Origin: Thalassobacterium sedimentorum
Lineage (GTDB): Bacteria; Verrucomicrobiota; Verrucomicrobiia; Opitutales; Coraliomargaritaceae
Direction: 5' to 3'
NCBI RefSeq assembly: GCF_031127905.1
Contig: NZ_JARXIC010000002.1
Span: forward strand, 208,712 to 272,711
DNA length: 64,000 nucleotides
Shown: piece by piece, positions 8,871 to 17,934 of the stretch
Layout: the number at the start of each line of letters is the position of its first letter
Position numbering within the stretch: position 1 is the first letter of the stretch
The notes under the pieces: generated by a model
What the model was told of the DNA's origin: nothing
What the model saw: the letters and a program-made list of their open reading frames with translations, nothing else
Database searches by the model: none
Translations under genes and position numbers: made by a program

Positions 8871-9611
8871 TCAGCCCTGCGGCTTCTGCACCACCCAAAA
8901 GCGGCAATCATCAGAAAAGGCTTCCACCTGCGCAGACTCTTGGCCCAGTTCGCTGCGCATGACAGAAGCTTCGACACGGAAGCCCACTTTTGCCAGCAGC
9001 GCCTGCATCTCGGCCACGGTCGGCACATGCATAAAGTGCGCCCCATGATCGGTCGCCTCAGTGCGATCGCCAAAGTCATCCAACTCCGCCTTTTCTGTGC
9101 CGTACTCCCAGCGCAGGCTTTCAGCCTCCCAGAAGTCGCGATGCGCCGAACGCTCACGATCATGCGAAGTAAAAACAAACCAAGCGCCCGGACGAATCAC
9201 CCGCAAAATTTCCCGCAAGGCCTGTTCCCGCTGCGCGAGCTGCGGGATCTGCATCAAACCGTTAAAACCAAAAATCGCGCCATCAAACAGATTATCCTCG
9301 AACTCTAACTGCGTGGCATCGCACACCCGGCAGTGCATCGCATACTCCAGACGCTTAGCCAACTCGCGCGCCTGCGTCACCATACTGCGCGAATAATCCG
9401 TAGCCAACACATTCCGGTAGCCCAGCTCATACAAACCAAGCGTAATACGCCCCGCGCCACAGCCCAATTCTAGCAGCGAATCCTGCGGCGAAAAGACACG
9501 CGTGAAAATTTTCTCCTCCGACGCCCAAAGCCCCAGATCGGCCGCAGCTTGCGCGTAGTAGTCCACGACACCCTCCGAATCAAAATATGCTTTTACCTGT
9601 TGTACGTCCAT
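8871..9611 (-). CDS. Class I SAM-dependent methyltransferase, target unknown
   Basis: A 246-residue soluble protein with a Rossmann-type SAM-binding fold. Motif I is LLELGCGAGRITLGL near residue 46, the acidic residue ending the second strand is in VLATDYSRSM, and later motifs are seen in FDGAIFGFNGLMQIP and LRVIRPGAWFVFTS. This layout is that of generic Methyltransf_25/UbiE-like enzymes; the substrate cannot be assigned. ATG 9611 opens with MDVQQVKAYFDSEGVVDYY, the usual N-terminal helix of this group. It is monocistronic in appearance and divergent from the membrane protein gene at 9778. Confidence 0.88.
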   Translation of the reverse strand: MDVQQVKAYFDSEGVVDYYAQAAADLGLWASEEKIFTRVFSPQDSLLELGCGAGRITLGLYELGYRNVLATDYSRSMVTQARELAKRLEYAMHCRVCDATQLEFEDNLFDGAIFGFNGLMQIPQLAQREQALREILRVIRPGAWFVFTSHDRERSAHRDFWEAESLRWEYGTEKAELDDFGDRTEATDHGAHFMHVPTVAEMQALLAKVGFRVEASVMRSELGQESAQVEAFSDDCRFWVVQKPQG

Positions 9612-9777
9612 CTCACAGAGTCAATATCTAGCAGCGACACAGGCAAATCGAAATCAAGAGAGATTCCACCCCGATCGACACGCCTCTCGAACCGCAGCCT
9701 AATATTTACAGGCGCACAAAAACTTTGTAGGGTTGCCAGCGGAACGAAAGCACCCATTTTCGTGACTCACTTGACTC

Positions 9778-11502
9778 ATGTTGGCTCTAATTAAGACAAG
9801 CACCCTGCTAGTCATCGCGCTCCTATTCGCGACGGCGGCCCTGCTCATTCCCTCGCACCTACGCTCGATCGACCTCGTAGTGATCGAATCCAATGCCCAA
9901 AATGGTCGTGCGGTCCGAGCGGTGCTCGACGAAACCATCAGCTCTGCACACACGGGTTCGACCCTGCGCATTCTAAATGCCACTCAAGTGTCCCCTACAG
10001 TTGCACAAGCTTACCAAGCGCAAATCCAAGCATTAGTAGAACAATACCCAAGCCTACGTGCCAGTGGTGGCCCGGACCGCAGCTTCGAAGACTTTTTAGC
10101 CCTAATACAGTTCGCACCCAGCACTGAAATCGAACCTTTAGCGCTACTGCCACAATTACTACCTCGCAGCGAGCGTGCCTCCCTCAGCAATATGCTAAAA
10201 GAATCAAGCAATGCCAACGTCGCGGCCCTGCTTGATGCTCGCGACCTACCTGGTCTAATTCGTCTGCATCCCGCCAGTCACGCAGCCGGCGCGCCTTACG
10301 ACGCGGGCATTCTAACTCTCAGCCTATTAATCGAGGGCGGACACTTCAGTCCAACACTCGCACAACAGATCGGGCAAACAGCTGCACAAGCCAAACTGGG
10401 CACACCGACCGCGGTGCACGCACTGGAAGATTTTGCCATCGCCACCCTCTCACTCGGGCGCCAACTCGACCATCGCTCATTAGCCGACTTGGCTAGTATC
10501 ACAGGCAGTCTGGCTGATTGGGGGCGGATGGGCACTCTCTTTAGGGCACAACCAGACCGAATCGATGCTCTATACGCCGCACTACGATTTGCGGGCAATC
10601 CAGATTCTCTCTACAACTACCTCGCAAAGAACCCTGAAACTGGCAACAACGACCTCGACACAGCTCTAAAAAATGGCCCTGCCGCGACGCAACAACTACT
10701 GGCGGAAGCACTGCCTATATTTCGCCCGACACAACTACTGAATCAACTATTGGAACTGACCTCAAGCTACCGCCCACAGAGTGTGATCGAACTGAGTCAA
10801 ACCAATCGAACCGCAGCACTCACAGTCAAAGCCAGCCTATTCATGAGTGCCGGCCTGGCCTTTGCGCTCGCAATGGGAGCTGCGTGGCGTGCCAGCTTGA
10901 GTGAAATCAAAGCAGTTGAGCGTAGTACGCCCTCGATAATCGCTCGCAATGTGTTCACAAGCCTGATCGTCGCACTCACTCTATGGGCCTGCTTCGAACC
11001 TGGGATACTCAAATCCAAAAACACTGAAAGCGAAACCGACTCTGCACCACGCATTGAATTTGTCGTCGCCGACACACTTAACTCTCTAAAATCACCTGTA
11101 AAAGCCATGCAAGAACTCAATCAAGTCACCCTACTCGTACTCGCGCTCTTCTTTATCGCGCAATTAATCATCTACTGCTTCTGCCTGATTAAGCTAAAAG
11201 AAATAGCCAAACAAAAACTCAGCGCCTCACTTAAAATCAAATTGCTTGAGAACGAAGAAAACCTCTTCGACTTCGGTCTCTATGTCGGTCTGGGCGGCAC
11301 CGTACTTTCACTCATTCTTGTCGCCGTGGGTATTGTCGAAGCCAGCCTGATGGCTGCCTATGCCTCGACTCTTTTCGGCATCCTCTTTGTTGCGATTCTA
11401 AAAGTGCTCAATTTACGTCCTTACCGTCGTCATCTGATCATTCAAGCCAACTCAGAAACTGCAGATGCCAATGGTGCATTGATGAAGAACATTGAGCTGT
11501 AA
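9778..11502 (+). CDS. Large membrane protein with C-terminal MotA/ExbB-like segment, function unknown
   Basis: A 574-residue protein with one N-terminal membrane segment (residues ~8-25), a long predicted periplasmic helical region (~30-340), and four hydrophobic segments toward the C-terminus (about 345-365, 385-402, 445-470 and 500-545). The last pair, FGLYVGLGGTVLSLI and YASTLFGILFVAILK, resembles in order and small-residue content the proton-channel helices of the MotA/TolQ/ExbB family. It is followed after 115 bases by a gene whose N-terminus resembles MotB/ExbD, so the two may form one complex (inference). I do not recognise a named family. Confidence 0.75.
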   Translation: MLALIKTSTLLVIALLFATAALLIPSHLRSIDLVVIESNAQNGRAVRAVLDETISSAHTGSTLRILNATQVSPTVAQAYQAQIQALVEQYPSLRASGGPDRSFEDFLALIQFAPSTEIEPLALLPQLLPRSERASLSNMLKESSNANVAALLDARDLPGLIRLHPASHAAGAPYDAGILTLSLLIEGGHFSPTLAQQIGQTAAQAKLGTPTAVHALEDFAIATLSLGRQLDHRSLADLASITGSLADWGRMGTLFRAQPDRIDALYAALRFAGNPDSLYNYLAKNPETGNNDLDTALKNGPAATQQLLAEALPIFRPTQLLNQLLELTSSYRPQSVIELSQTNRTAALTVKASLFMSAGLAFALAMGAAWRASLSEIKAVERSTPSIIARNVFTSLIVALTLWACFEPGILKSKNTESETDSAPRIEFVVADTLNSLKSPVKAMQELNQVTLLVLALFFIAQLIIYCFCLIKLKEIAKQKLSASLKIKLLENEENLFDFGLYVGLGGTVLSLILVAVGIVEASLMAAYASTLFGILFVAILKVLNLRPYRRHLIIQANSETADANGALMKNIEL

Positions 11503-11617
11503 TCACTTCGACCACAGAGGTCACTCACAAGAGTTCAACACATTCACATACACGATTTCACAAGATCCTGAGCTCCAGCCGGACTCCTTCCATTGATTTG
11601 CTAACTTTTCTTAATTT

Positions 11618-13192
11618 ATGAACAAAACACTCATGCTCGTCATATGCGACTTCTTGCTTCTGAGCATGCTCGCCTTGGCACGTTTCGATCCACCCGAAGA
11701 AAAACCGGAAGTAGGCCTCGACGTCACAGCCGCCTCTGCCACTGCGGAAGCCGAGCTTATCTCGCTCTTGGAAGAATCGCTGCAGTCGGAGCTCAATTCA
11801 CGCCAGAATCTGACTGAAGACCTGACCGAGACTCGTGAATCCTTACAGGAAAAAGCACGCTTACTTGCAGAACGCGAAGCCGCGCTCGCCGCCACCCAAT
11901 CCAATCTGGATGCAACCACTGCCAAGGCACAGGAACTCGAGCAAACGAAAGCCGAGATCGAAGCCGCACAAGCAGCCCTAAGCGCGGAAAAAGCACGTCT
12001 GGAAGCCGAACGTAGCGAACTCGCTCAACGTTTCGACAGCACCCGCACCCAACTCGAAGCCGCCAAAACAGAACAAGTCTCGCTCGTGTCCACTCTGGGA
12101 CAGTTAAAAGAAGAAAGCTCCGTTGCCAAAGAAAAGCTCAGCAAGACGGAAGAAGAGCTCATCGCCCGTGAAATCATGCTGGCCGAACGCGAAGCCGCAC
12201 TCAAAGCTGCGGAAGAAGAAAAAGCGACACTAGCAGCCGAACGTGAGAAGCTGAATCGCCAACTCGAAGTCGCTCAAGCAGAACGCCGCTTACTAGAACA
12301 GAACCTAACTGCGGAACAGGCCGAAAAACTGCAATTACAACGAGAGAAAGAACAAGCCTTCGCTCGTGCCGACCGCCTAACCGAAAACGTCTCTCAACTA
12401 GGTGCTGGAATGAGTCAACTCGGCCAGGGCGTCTCCACCCTCACTCAGGCCTCTGAAGCGATTAAAAAAGAAATTGAAGCCGCTCGCCCACAAACCATGA
12501 GTGAAATTTTTACTCGTTTTCAGAACAATCGTGCCAACCTACGTTTCACGGCAACCGAAGCCGGCCTATTTGGAGCAGAGAATGTACGTACCTACGAGAG
12601 CAAGAGTATTCTTATAACCGACTCCAATGGGGCCAATTACCTCGTCACTCACAGCGCGAACTCACCGTTCGCCTTCAATAAGAATGCCAATAATCTACTC
12701 GCAGCCAGCCTAGAAGTAACGCTAGGCAATCGCCGTTTTCCTGTCAGTCAAATCGGCTTTCTCAGCACCGATCCTCGCATACTCTTCATCCCCTTACCGC
12801 AGTCGCTCGTCGATAATTCTGGACTAGAAACCTTCCCCCTGGCCCTCCAACCAGAGCGCTGGGAGGAAGCCGTTTTAGTTAAAAACGATGAAAGTAACTT
12901 CGGCCGCACAGGCTTTCGGCGTTTGACCGAAAGCGAACGCTTTCTCAAAATGGATCGACCGGCACTGGGACAATTATTCGCTGATTTTGCATCAACGCGC
13001 GGCGATCTCGCCTTTACCAAAAATAGTCAATTCATTGGCATTCTGACCGATTCGGAACACGCCGTCGTTATCGACGACTTTCTCGCCAGCGGCATCACTC
13101 AACTCGGCAACCAATTCAACACCAGCCAAAATGCCGCGACTATGGAGCGACTGCGCGATCGTGTTCAGCAACTGCCCGAAAAAATTCGCTAA
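11618..13192 (+). CDS. Membrane-anchored coiled-coil protein, MotB-like N-terminus, function unknown
   Basis: A 524-residue protein. The N-terminal membrane helix (residues 3-22, MLVICDFLLLSMLALARF) contains one Asp followed by a hydrophobic run, as in the proton-carrying helix of MotB/ExbD. Residues ~50-285 are a continuous Glu/Ala/Leu/Lys-rich coiled coil. Residues ~290-490 form a beta-rich globular domain (SILITDSNGANYLVTHSA and later GDLAFTKNSQFIGILTD) with spacing reminiscent of a trypsin-like fold, but without a recognisable catalytic triad. The likely topology is a cytoplasmic tip, one membrane pass and a long periplasmic stalk. It probably works with the preceding gene. The start is fixed by the membrane helix; no ribosome-binding site is evident. 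Confidence 0.78.
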   Translation: MNKTLMLVICDFLLLSMLALARFDPPEEKPEVGLDVTAASATAEAELISLLEESLQSELNSRQNLTEDLTETRESLQEKARLLAEREAALAATQSNLDATTAKAQELEQTKAEIEAAQAALSAEKARLEAERSELAQRFDSTRTQLEAAKTEQVSLVSTLGQLKEESSVAKEKLSKTEEELIAREIMLAEREAALKAAEEEKATLAAEREKLNRQLEVAQAERRLLEQNLTAEQAEKLQLQREKEQAFARADRLTENVSQLGAGMSQLGQGVSTLTQASEAIKKEIEAARPQTMSEIFTRFQNNRANLRFTATEAGLFGAENVRTYESKSILITDSNGANYLVTHSANSPFAFNKNANNLLAASLEVTLGNRRFPVSQIGFLSTDPRILFIPLPQSLVDNSGLETFPLALQPERWEEAVLVKNDESNFGRTGFRRLTESERFLKMDRPALGQLFADFASTRGDLAFTKNSQFIGILTDSEHAVVIDDFLASGITQLGNQFNTSQNAATMERLRDRVQQLPEKIR

Positions 13193-13203
13193 CATCAGCG
13201 ACC

Positions 13204-13236
13204 TGTCATTTACTGGTGAATAATCTGTAAATGACA
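13204..13236 (+). terminator. Hairpin after the coiled-coil gene, possible weak terminator
   Basis: Perfect nine-base arms TGTCATTTA (13204-13212) and TAAATGACA (13228-13236) enclose a 15-base loop, 12 bases after the stop at 13192. Only a T-poor CTTGTTCT follows, so it is a weak intrinsic terminator at best, or an mRNA-stabilising hairpin. Confidence 0.45.
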
Positions 13237-13352
13237 CTTGTTCTATTCGCTAAAAAACGTAATATATTTATGTTCTGCCCCACCCACAACATCACCTCCC
13301 GGGCTTCCCCCGAAAGCTGATACTTCTCAGCCCCGACCAATCTGAGGAGGCG

Positions 13353-15251
13353 GTGCTACGTGCACATTTGGAGCGTGATAATGCAGATCGCTACGATTTA
13401 CTCCAGATACAGAGCTTAGAGGAGCTACGCTGCTTGAATCTCTCCAAGGTTTGCAATGTCATTCTACTCGACATGCGTGCAACCAGGGAGCACTCCTTGG
13501 CTATCATTCGTTATGTCTCCAAATTGCAAGTCAACGTCGCGCTAATTGCGCTGTGTCACAATCATGAGCAACTGCAGCACTACAAAGATGTAATTCAACA
13601 TTTGGATGACTACATTCTAGCCGAACATTTAGTCGACGGAGAACTCCCCATCCGTATCACCCACGCAATTCGTCGGCGACATAAAGAGCAGGCTCTCTTA
13701 CAAGAAAAAGCCCGCTTACAATCATTACTGGACGCGATTCCCGACGCCATTTTTTTTAAGGATCGAAACAGTCGCTTTACCAAGGTCAATCGACGTATGG
13801 AGACAATCTATGGCCAATGCTATGAAAGTATTATCGGCAAAACTGACTTCGACCTCTTCGCAAAAGAGCACGCTCAAGAAGCCTTCAACGACGAGCAAGA
13901 AATTCTGCGTACTGGTGAGCCTTTAATCGGTAAATTAGAAAAAGAAACCTTTGAAGATGGTCATTTCAACTGGGTCAACACCACCAAAGTCGCCCTGCGG
14001 GATGAACAACAGAGCATCATCGGCACGATGGGCATCTCACGGGACATTACTGAGCTAAAAAAAGCACAGGATACTCTAGCCCAAGAACGCAGCATGCTCA
14101 AAACAATTATCGAACATGCACTAGCTGGCATCTTCGTTAAAGACCTGGCGGGGCACTACCTAGTTGTCAACAGGCGCCACGCCAAGTATTTAGGTGCACA
14201 GTCGGAGGTCGAGGTGATCGGTAAAACGCTGTATGACTTTTTCGAACAGCAAGAAGCCAAACGTATTTCCTCTATGGACGCTCAAATAATGGCGAGCGAA
14301 CATGGAATTGAAAACATGGTCGATTATCGCCAGCGCACAGACGGCACAGAGCTCTGGTTGCTGACCAATAAGGTTCCCTTACGTGACGACTCAGGTCACT
14401 GCATCGGCTTAGTCGGCATTTCTCTGGATATTACCCAACAAAAATTAGCCGAGCGCAAATTAAAGACGACCATTCAAACCTTGGAAGCGACGAAGCTACA
14501 ATTGATTGAAGCGGAAAAACTAAAAACTGTTGGCCGTTTAGCTGCTGGCGTCGCGCATGAGGTCAAAAATCCTCTCAGCGTGGTTAGTTTAGGAGCCGAA
14601 TATCTCGAGCATCAAATCGATGGCCCCGAAGAGATGCTACAAATTATTCGCGACATGCGAGCGGCGGTGCAAAAAGCCAATCAGGTAATTTTTGAACTGC
14701 TCGATTACTCCTCTCCTCACAAAATAGATATGGAGCCCGCCAATATCAACGAGATCATACTTCGGGTGTTAGGATTAATGCGTCACAACTTCAACGAGGC
14801 CTGTATTAAAGTTCAAGAAGTCCTCAGCGATGAAATTGAGCCGGTGCGCTTGGATGCCTCCAAAATGGAGCAAGTGTTTATCAACCTCTTTCTCAATGCG
14901 ATATCTGTCATGCAAAAAGGTGGCGAGCTCACCATTCGCACAAATTCCATGCAGGTAAAGAGCGCTGGTTCCAATGTATCGAGCGCAATGACTGAACTCT
15001 TTCGTATTGGCGACCGGGTGGTCGTCATTGAAGTATTGGACACCGGTCAAGGACTCAACAAGGACGCGCTAAGTAAGGCCTTTGAACCCTTCTATTCAAC
15101 CAAAGCGACAAACGAAGGCACCGGGCTCGGCCTTTCAGTCACCCGCAGCATAATTGAAATGCACCATGGCATGATAACTCTGCAAAACCGCAAAGAAAAA
15201 CCAGGCGCCTGCGTACGCATCGTACTCCCCGCCGCAACCGATAATGACTAG
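13353..15251 (+). CDS. PAS-domain sensor histidine kinase
   Basis: Cytoplasmic sensor kinase of about 632 residues. The first ~110 residues resemble a receiver fold lacking a clear phospho-acceptor acidic pocket (VILLDMRATREHS). Two PAS/PAC units follow (about 125-240 and 245-370), then a coiled-coil linker, a HisKA dimer helix with the phospho-acceptor His at residue ~402 (GVAHEVKNPLSVV), and a HATPase domain (NLFLNAISVM, VLDTGQGLNKDA, GTGLGLSV). No membrane segment is seen. The start is unclear: GTG 13353 is the only standard start in frame, yet the upstream codons from about 13317 read ILLSPDQSEEA, which looks like the missing first strand. It abuts the response regulator gene exactly (TAG then ATG). 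Confidence 0.93.
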   Translation: MLRAHLERDNADRYDLLQIQSLEELRCLNLSKVCNVILLDMRATREHSLAIIRYVSKLQVNVALIALCHNHEQLQHYKDVIQHLDDYILAEHLVDGELPIRITHAIRRRHKEQALLQEKARLQSLLDAIPDAIFFKDRNSRFTKVNRRMETIYGQCYESIIGKTDFDLFAKEHAQEAFNDEQEILRTGEPLIGKLEKETFEDGHFNWVNTTKVALRDEQQSIIGTMGISRDITELKKAQDTLAQERSMLKTIIEHALAGIFVKDLAGHYLVVNRRHAKYLGAQSEVEVIGKTLYDFFEQQEAKRISSMDAQIMASEHGIENMVDYRQRTDGTELWLLTNKVPLRDDSGHCIGLVGISLDITQQKLAERKLKTTIQTLEATKLQLIEAEKLKTVGRLAAGVAHEVKNPLSVVSLGAEYLEHQIDGPEEMLQIIRDMRAAVQKANQVIFELLDYSSPHKIDMEPANINEIILRVLGLMRHNFNEACIKVQEVLSDEIEPVRLDASKMEQVFINLFLNAISVMQKGGELTIRTNSMQVKSAGSNVSSAMTELFRIGDRVVVIEVLDTGQGLNKDALSKAFEPFYSTKATNEGTGLGLSVTRSIIEMHHGMITLQNRKEKPGACVRIVLPAATDND

Positions 15252-15665
15252 ATGATTAAATTACGTAAAAACCCCACCGCCAAAGATGCCAGACGTGTCT
15301 TGGTCATCGACGATGAGCCTTCCTTTACCCGCATGGTTAAGCTCAATCTAGAAGACACAGGCAACTACATCGTCGAAACACTCAACGAGAGTCGCAAAGC
15401 GCTCATAACTGCCAAGACTTTTGAGCCAGAGATTATATTACTTGATGTTGTCATGCCTGAAGCTGACGGTGGCGATGTGGCCCTACAGCTACGCAGTCGC
15501 CAAGCGACCCAGCACATCCCGATCATTTTTGTCTCCGCCATGGTCTCGCAAAAAGAATCCAAAAAGGGCTTCTATCAAAGTGGCGGTGAGCACTTTCTCG
15601 CTAAGCCCATTGATAAAGACACCCTCTGCGGAGCGATAGAAACGGTACTCTCCACCGCGCATTAA
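15252..15665 (+). CDS. Single-domain response regulator
   Basis: A 137-residue CheY-like receiver with no output domain. The acidic pair is D20-D21 (VLVIDDEPS), the phospho-acceptor is D65 (ILLDVVMPEADGGD) and the conserved Lys lies in FLAKPID near residue 118. Its ATG immediately follows the stop of the PAS histidine kinase, so the two are almost certainly co-translated as a two-component pair. With no output domain, it probably acts by protein contact or relays phosphate further. Confidence 0.95.
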   Translation: MIKLRKNPTAKDARRVLVIDDEPSFTRMVKLNLEDTGNYIVETLNESRKALITAKTFEPEIILLDVVMPEADGGDVALQLRSRQATQHIPIIFVSAMVSQKESKKGFYQSGGEHFLAKPIDKDTLCGAIETVLSTAH

Positions 15666-15707
15666 TCCGGGCACCACACTTACGAAAGCTGAAGCACAAG
15701 CAATCGT

Positions 15708-17357
15708 CTAATGGTGCTTTCGTAAGGTAGAAATTACAATATAAATGCCCAACAATCCAGAAACCAAAAAGCCAACAATTCCGATGGCAGGATAGCCCCA
15801 CAGTAAAGGTGTCACGCCCGTAGTGATCACTAAGGAAGATCCCATCAATAAGGATCCGATAATAATACCCACTGTCAAACGATTCATCGAGGCAGTAATA
15901 GTCTCTTCGATATTCTCCGTTCCAGTATGATGAAAATTAATCTGCAGTTTTTCGTCTTCGACCTTTTGCAGAATGCGCTGCATATTTTCCGGAATGCGTT
16001 GCATGCTGCGAAACATATTGAGCATAGGAAATAAAGTCTGACGCTGAATACTGGAAAAGCTCCATCGCTCCTTGTTAAGTTTGACTAGATAAGGTCGCGC
16101 TACTTTCTGAATATCAAAATTCGGGTCCAACAGGCGAGCCGTCTCTTCCACACAAAGAATTGATTTAGACAGCAAGGCATAATCAGCCGGCACTTCAATA
16201 CCGTTACGACCAAGTAGATAGAGCATTTCTAAACCAACAGTCCCCATTTTAGTACCAGTAGGACCGAATTTACGGTGCTTATTGAGCAGGAAGGTAATCT
16301 CTTTTTCCAAACGACGACGATCAATACGTCGATTATCAATCGACATAGCCTCGGCGACTCGAATCACTTTATCAGCATCACGCTCAGTAATCGCTCCAAA
16401 TAAATCCGCCAGATAAAAACGCATCTGCATGGTAATCTGCCCGGCTTGCCCCCAATCAATAAAGCATATTTTATGGTCTGCGGTAATTAACATATTCCCG
16501 GGATGGGGGTCAGCATGAAAAAATCCAGTCCCCACAATCTGGTGAAAAATAGACTCACCGCCTAAGCGTGCCACTCGTTCCGCGGTTTCCGTCGCAAGCG
16601 TAATTTGATCCGGCGCAAAGCCATCCACCCACTCTGTAACCAAAAGTCGACGCGAAGTCAGTTCACGGTAAACCTTTGGCGCAAAGACATGGGGTTGCTC
16701 CGTATTCAGAGCAATGAAAATTTCGGCGTTATCAGCCTCGTTCCGATAATCGAGTTCCTCCTCCAGTCGTTTTTCGGCCTCACGAATTAATGAGGGAAAA
16801 TTATAGGGGCGCAGTTCTTCAATGCGTGCATGTACTTGCTTCGCAAACCAGCCAATAATCTCCATATCTGCCGAAATCGTCTTATGTATTTCAGCACGTT
16901 GTATTTTAACCGCAACCTCGGCACCTGTCGAAATAAGCTTCGCACGATATACCTGTCCCAAAGAACCCGCCGCAATGGGATGCGGATCAAACTCCGCAAA
17001 GACATCTTCCAGCTCACAACTCAGTTCCCGCAATGCAACCGGCTTGATCTTCTCGAAAGGTTGCGTCTCAACATCACTACGTAATTTCTTGAACTCCATC
17101 ACCAATGGCTCAGGGAGTCGATCGGGCCGCGTGCTGAGGATTTGTCCAAACTTAACAAAAATGGGGCCCAGCTCTTCACAGGCGTTGCGCATACGCTCGT
17201 ATGCAGAAAGATGGGTAACTTTTTTACGTACTAAGTTTTTAAGCAGGAACTGGGGCGTATCCAGCTGCAGCAATAAATCTTCAAAACCCCAACGCACGAG
17301 AATCGCCACAATTTCGGGCGCCCGCACTGCATTCGCTAAATAGTTAAAGGGTTTCAT
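15708..17357 (-). CDS. ubiB: UbiB/ABC1-family atypical protein kinase-like protein
   Basis: A 549-residue member of the ABC1/ADCK/UbiB family, needed for ubiquinone or other isoprenoid-lipid metabolism, with ATPase rather than classical kinase activity. Motifs in order: the KxGQ signature (IFVKFGQILSTRPDRLP, ~70-90), the Ala-rich nucleotide loop AAGSLGQVYRA (~130), the VAIK-equivalent AVKIQRAE, the catalytic loop FFHADPHPGNML (~285) and FIDWGQAG in place of DFG. Two membrane helices close the protein (residues ~495-545). It is the last gene of the leftward tig-clpP-clpX-phasin row. The symbol reflects the family; the quinone used here is unknown. Confidence 0.9.
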   Translation of the reverse strand: MKPFNYLANAVRAPEIVAILVRWGFEDLLLQLDTPQFLLKNLVRKKVTHLSAYERMRNACEELGPIFVKFGQILSTRPDRLPEPLVMEFKKLRSDVETQPFEKIKPVALRELSCELEDVFAEFDPHPIAAGSLGQVYRAKLISTGAEVAVKIQRAEIHKTISADMEIIGWFAKQVHARIEELRPYNFPSLIREAEKRLEEELDYRNEADNAEIFIALNTEQPHVFAPKVYRELTSRRLLVTEWVDGFAPDQITLATETAERVARLGGESIFHQIVGTGFFHADPHPGNMLITADHKICFIDWGQAGQITMQMRFYLADLFGAITERDADKVIRVAEAMSIDNRRIDRRRLEKEITFLLNKHRKFGPTGTKMGTVGLEMLYLLGRNGIEVPADYALLSKSILCVEETARLLDPNFDIQKVARPYLVKLNKERWSFSSIQRQTLFPMLNMFRSMQRIPENMQRILQKVEDEKLQINFHHTGTENIEETITASMNRLTVGIIIGSLLMGSSLVITTGVTPLLWGYPAIGIVGFLVSGLLGIYIVISTLRKHH

Positions 17358-17458
17358 ATATTAGGTAAAAGATCCTGCCGGAGCTTCGCGAGTGAAGTCC
17401 GCTAGCACGACACGGCCTCACAGGTGAAGGCCCTATAAAAAAGTCGCGCGAGGCAACC

Positions 17459-17773
17459 TCAGTCCCCATTCGGAAACTCTTTGTGCAGCTTTCCTTCGAG
17501 TGCAGTCACACGGGCAGCAAGCGCATCGTATTGATCCTTCGTCACCACGTTGGCCCGGTGCAGCATCTCATTAAACAATTTGCTGGCCTCAACCTTTGCT
17601 TTTTCAGTTTCCTGACGTCCTTCTGAAACGATTTTATCCGACATCGCGGAGGCCTCGTCTTTAGTTAACTTTCCTTTTTCTACCAACTCATCAAGTGATT
17701 CCAGAACTTTATCCTTCGTCACGACGGCCACGCCAATACCAGCCAACATAGTTTTCTTTACGAGATCGATCAT
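17459..17773 (-). CDS. Phasin-like small helical protein
   Basis: A 104-residue, mostly helical protein. A short hydrophobic segment at residues 8-20 (TMLAGIGVAVVTKDKV) is followed by the VEKGKLTKDEA block and a long charged amphipathic helix. The layout matches phasin/PhaF-PhaI-like proteins, which coat polyhydroxyalkanoate granules, and the related UbiB-associated accessory proteins. It lies 101 bases upstream of ubiB on the same strand, so an accessory role to the UbiB protein is as likely as granule binding. No PHA synthase gene is in the window. Confidence 0.7.
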   Translation of the reverse strand: MIDLVKKTMLAGIGVAVVTKDKVLESLDELVEKGKLTKDEASAMSDKIVSEGRQETEKAKVEASKLFNEMLHRANVVTKDQYDALAARVTALEGKLHKEFPNGD

Positions 17774-17934
17774 AGTACAGAAAATACCTCAGTCTTCGTA
17801 AAAACACAAGAGCGCAAAGTGAAGTTAATGCACTTCGAATATTTCCGAAGAGGACAGGCCTAGCACAGATTCATCCCAATGCCCCAAGTCGGGGATCAGC
17901 TGAGGATCATCAGCACCTGAGAGCAAGAAAGAGC

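Noticed and set aside
9778..13192. Zorya-type defence system (ZorA/ZorB-like pair)
   Set aside because: The MotA/MotB-like features are suggestive, but no ZorC, ZorD helicase or ZorE nuclease gene is nearby and the surroundings are housekeeping genes.
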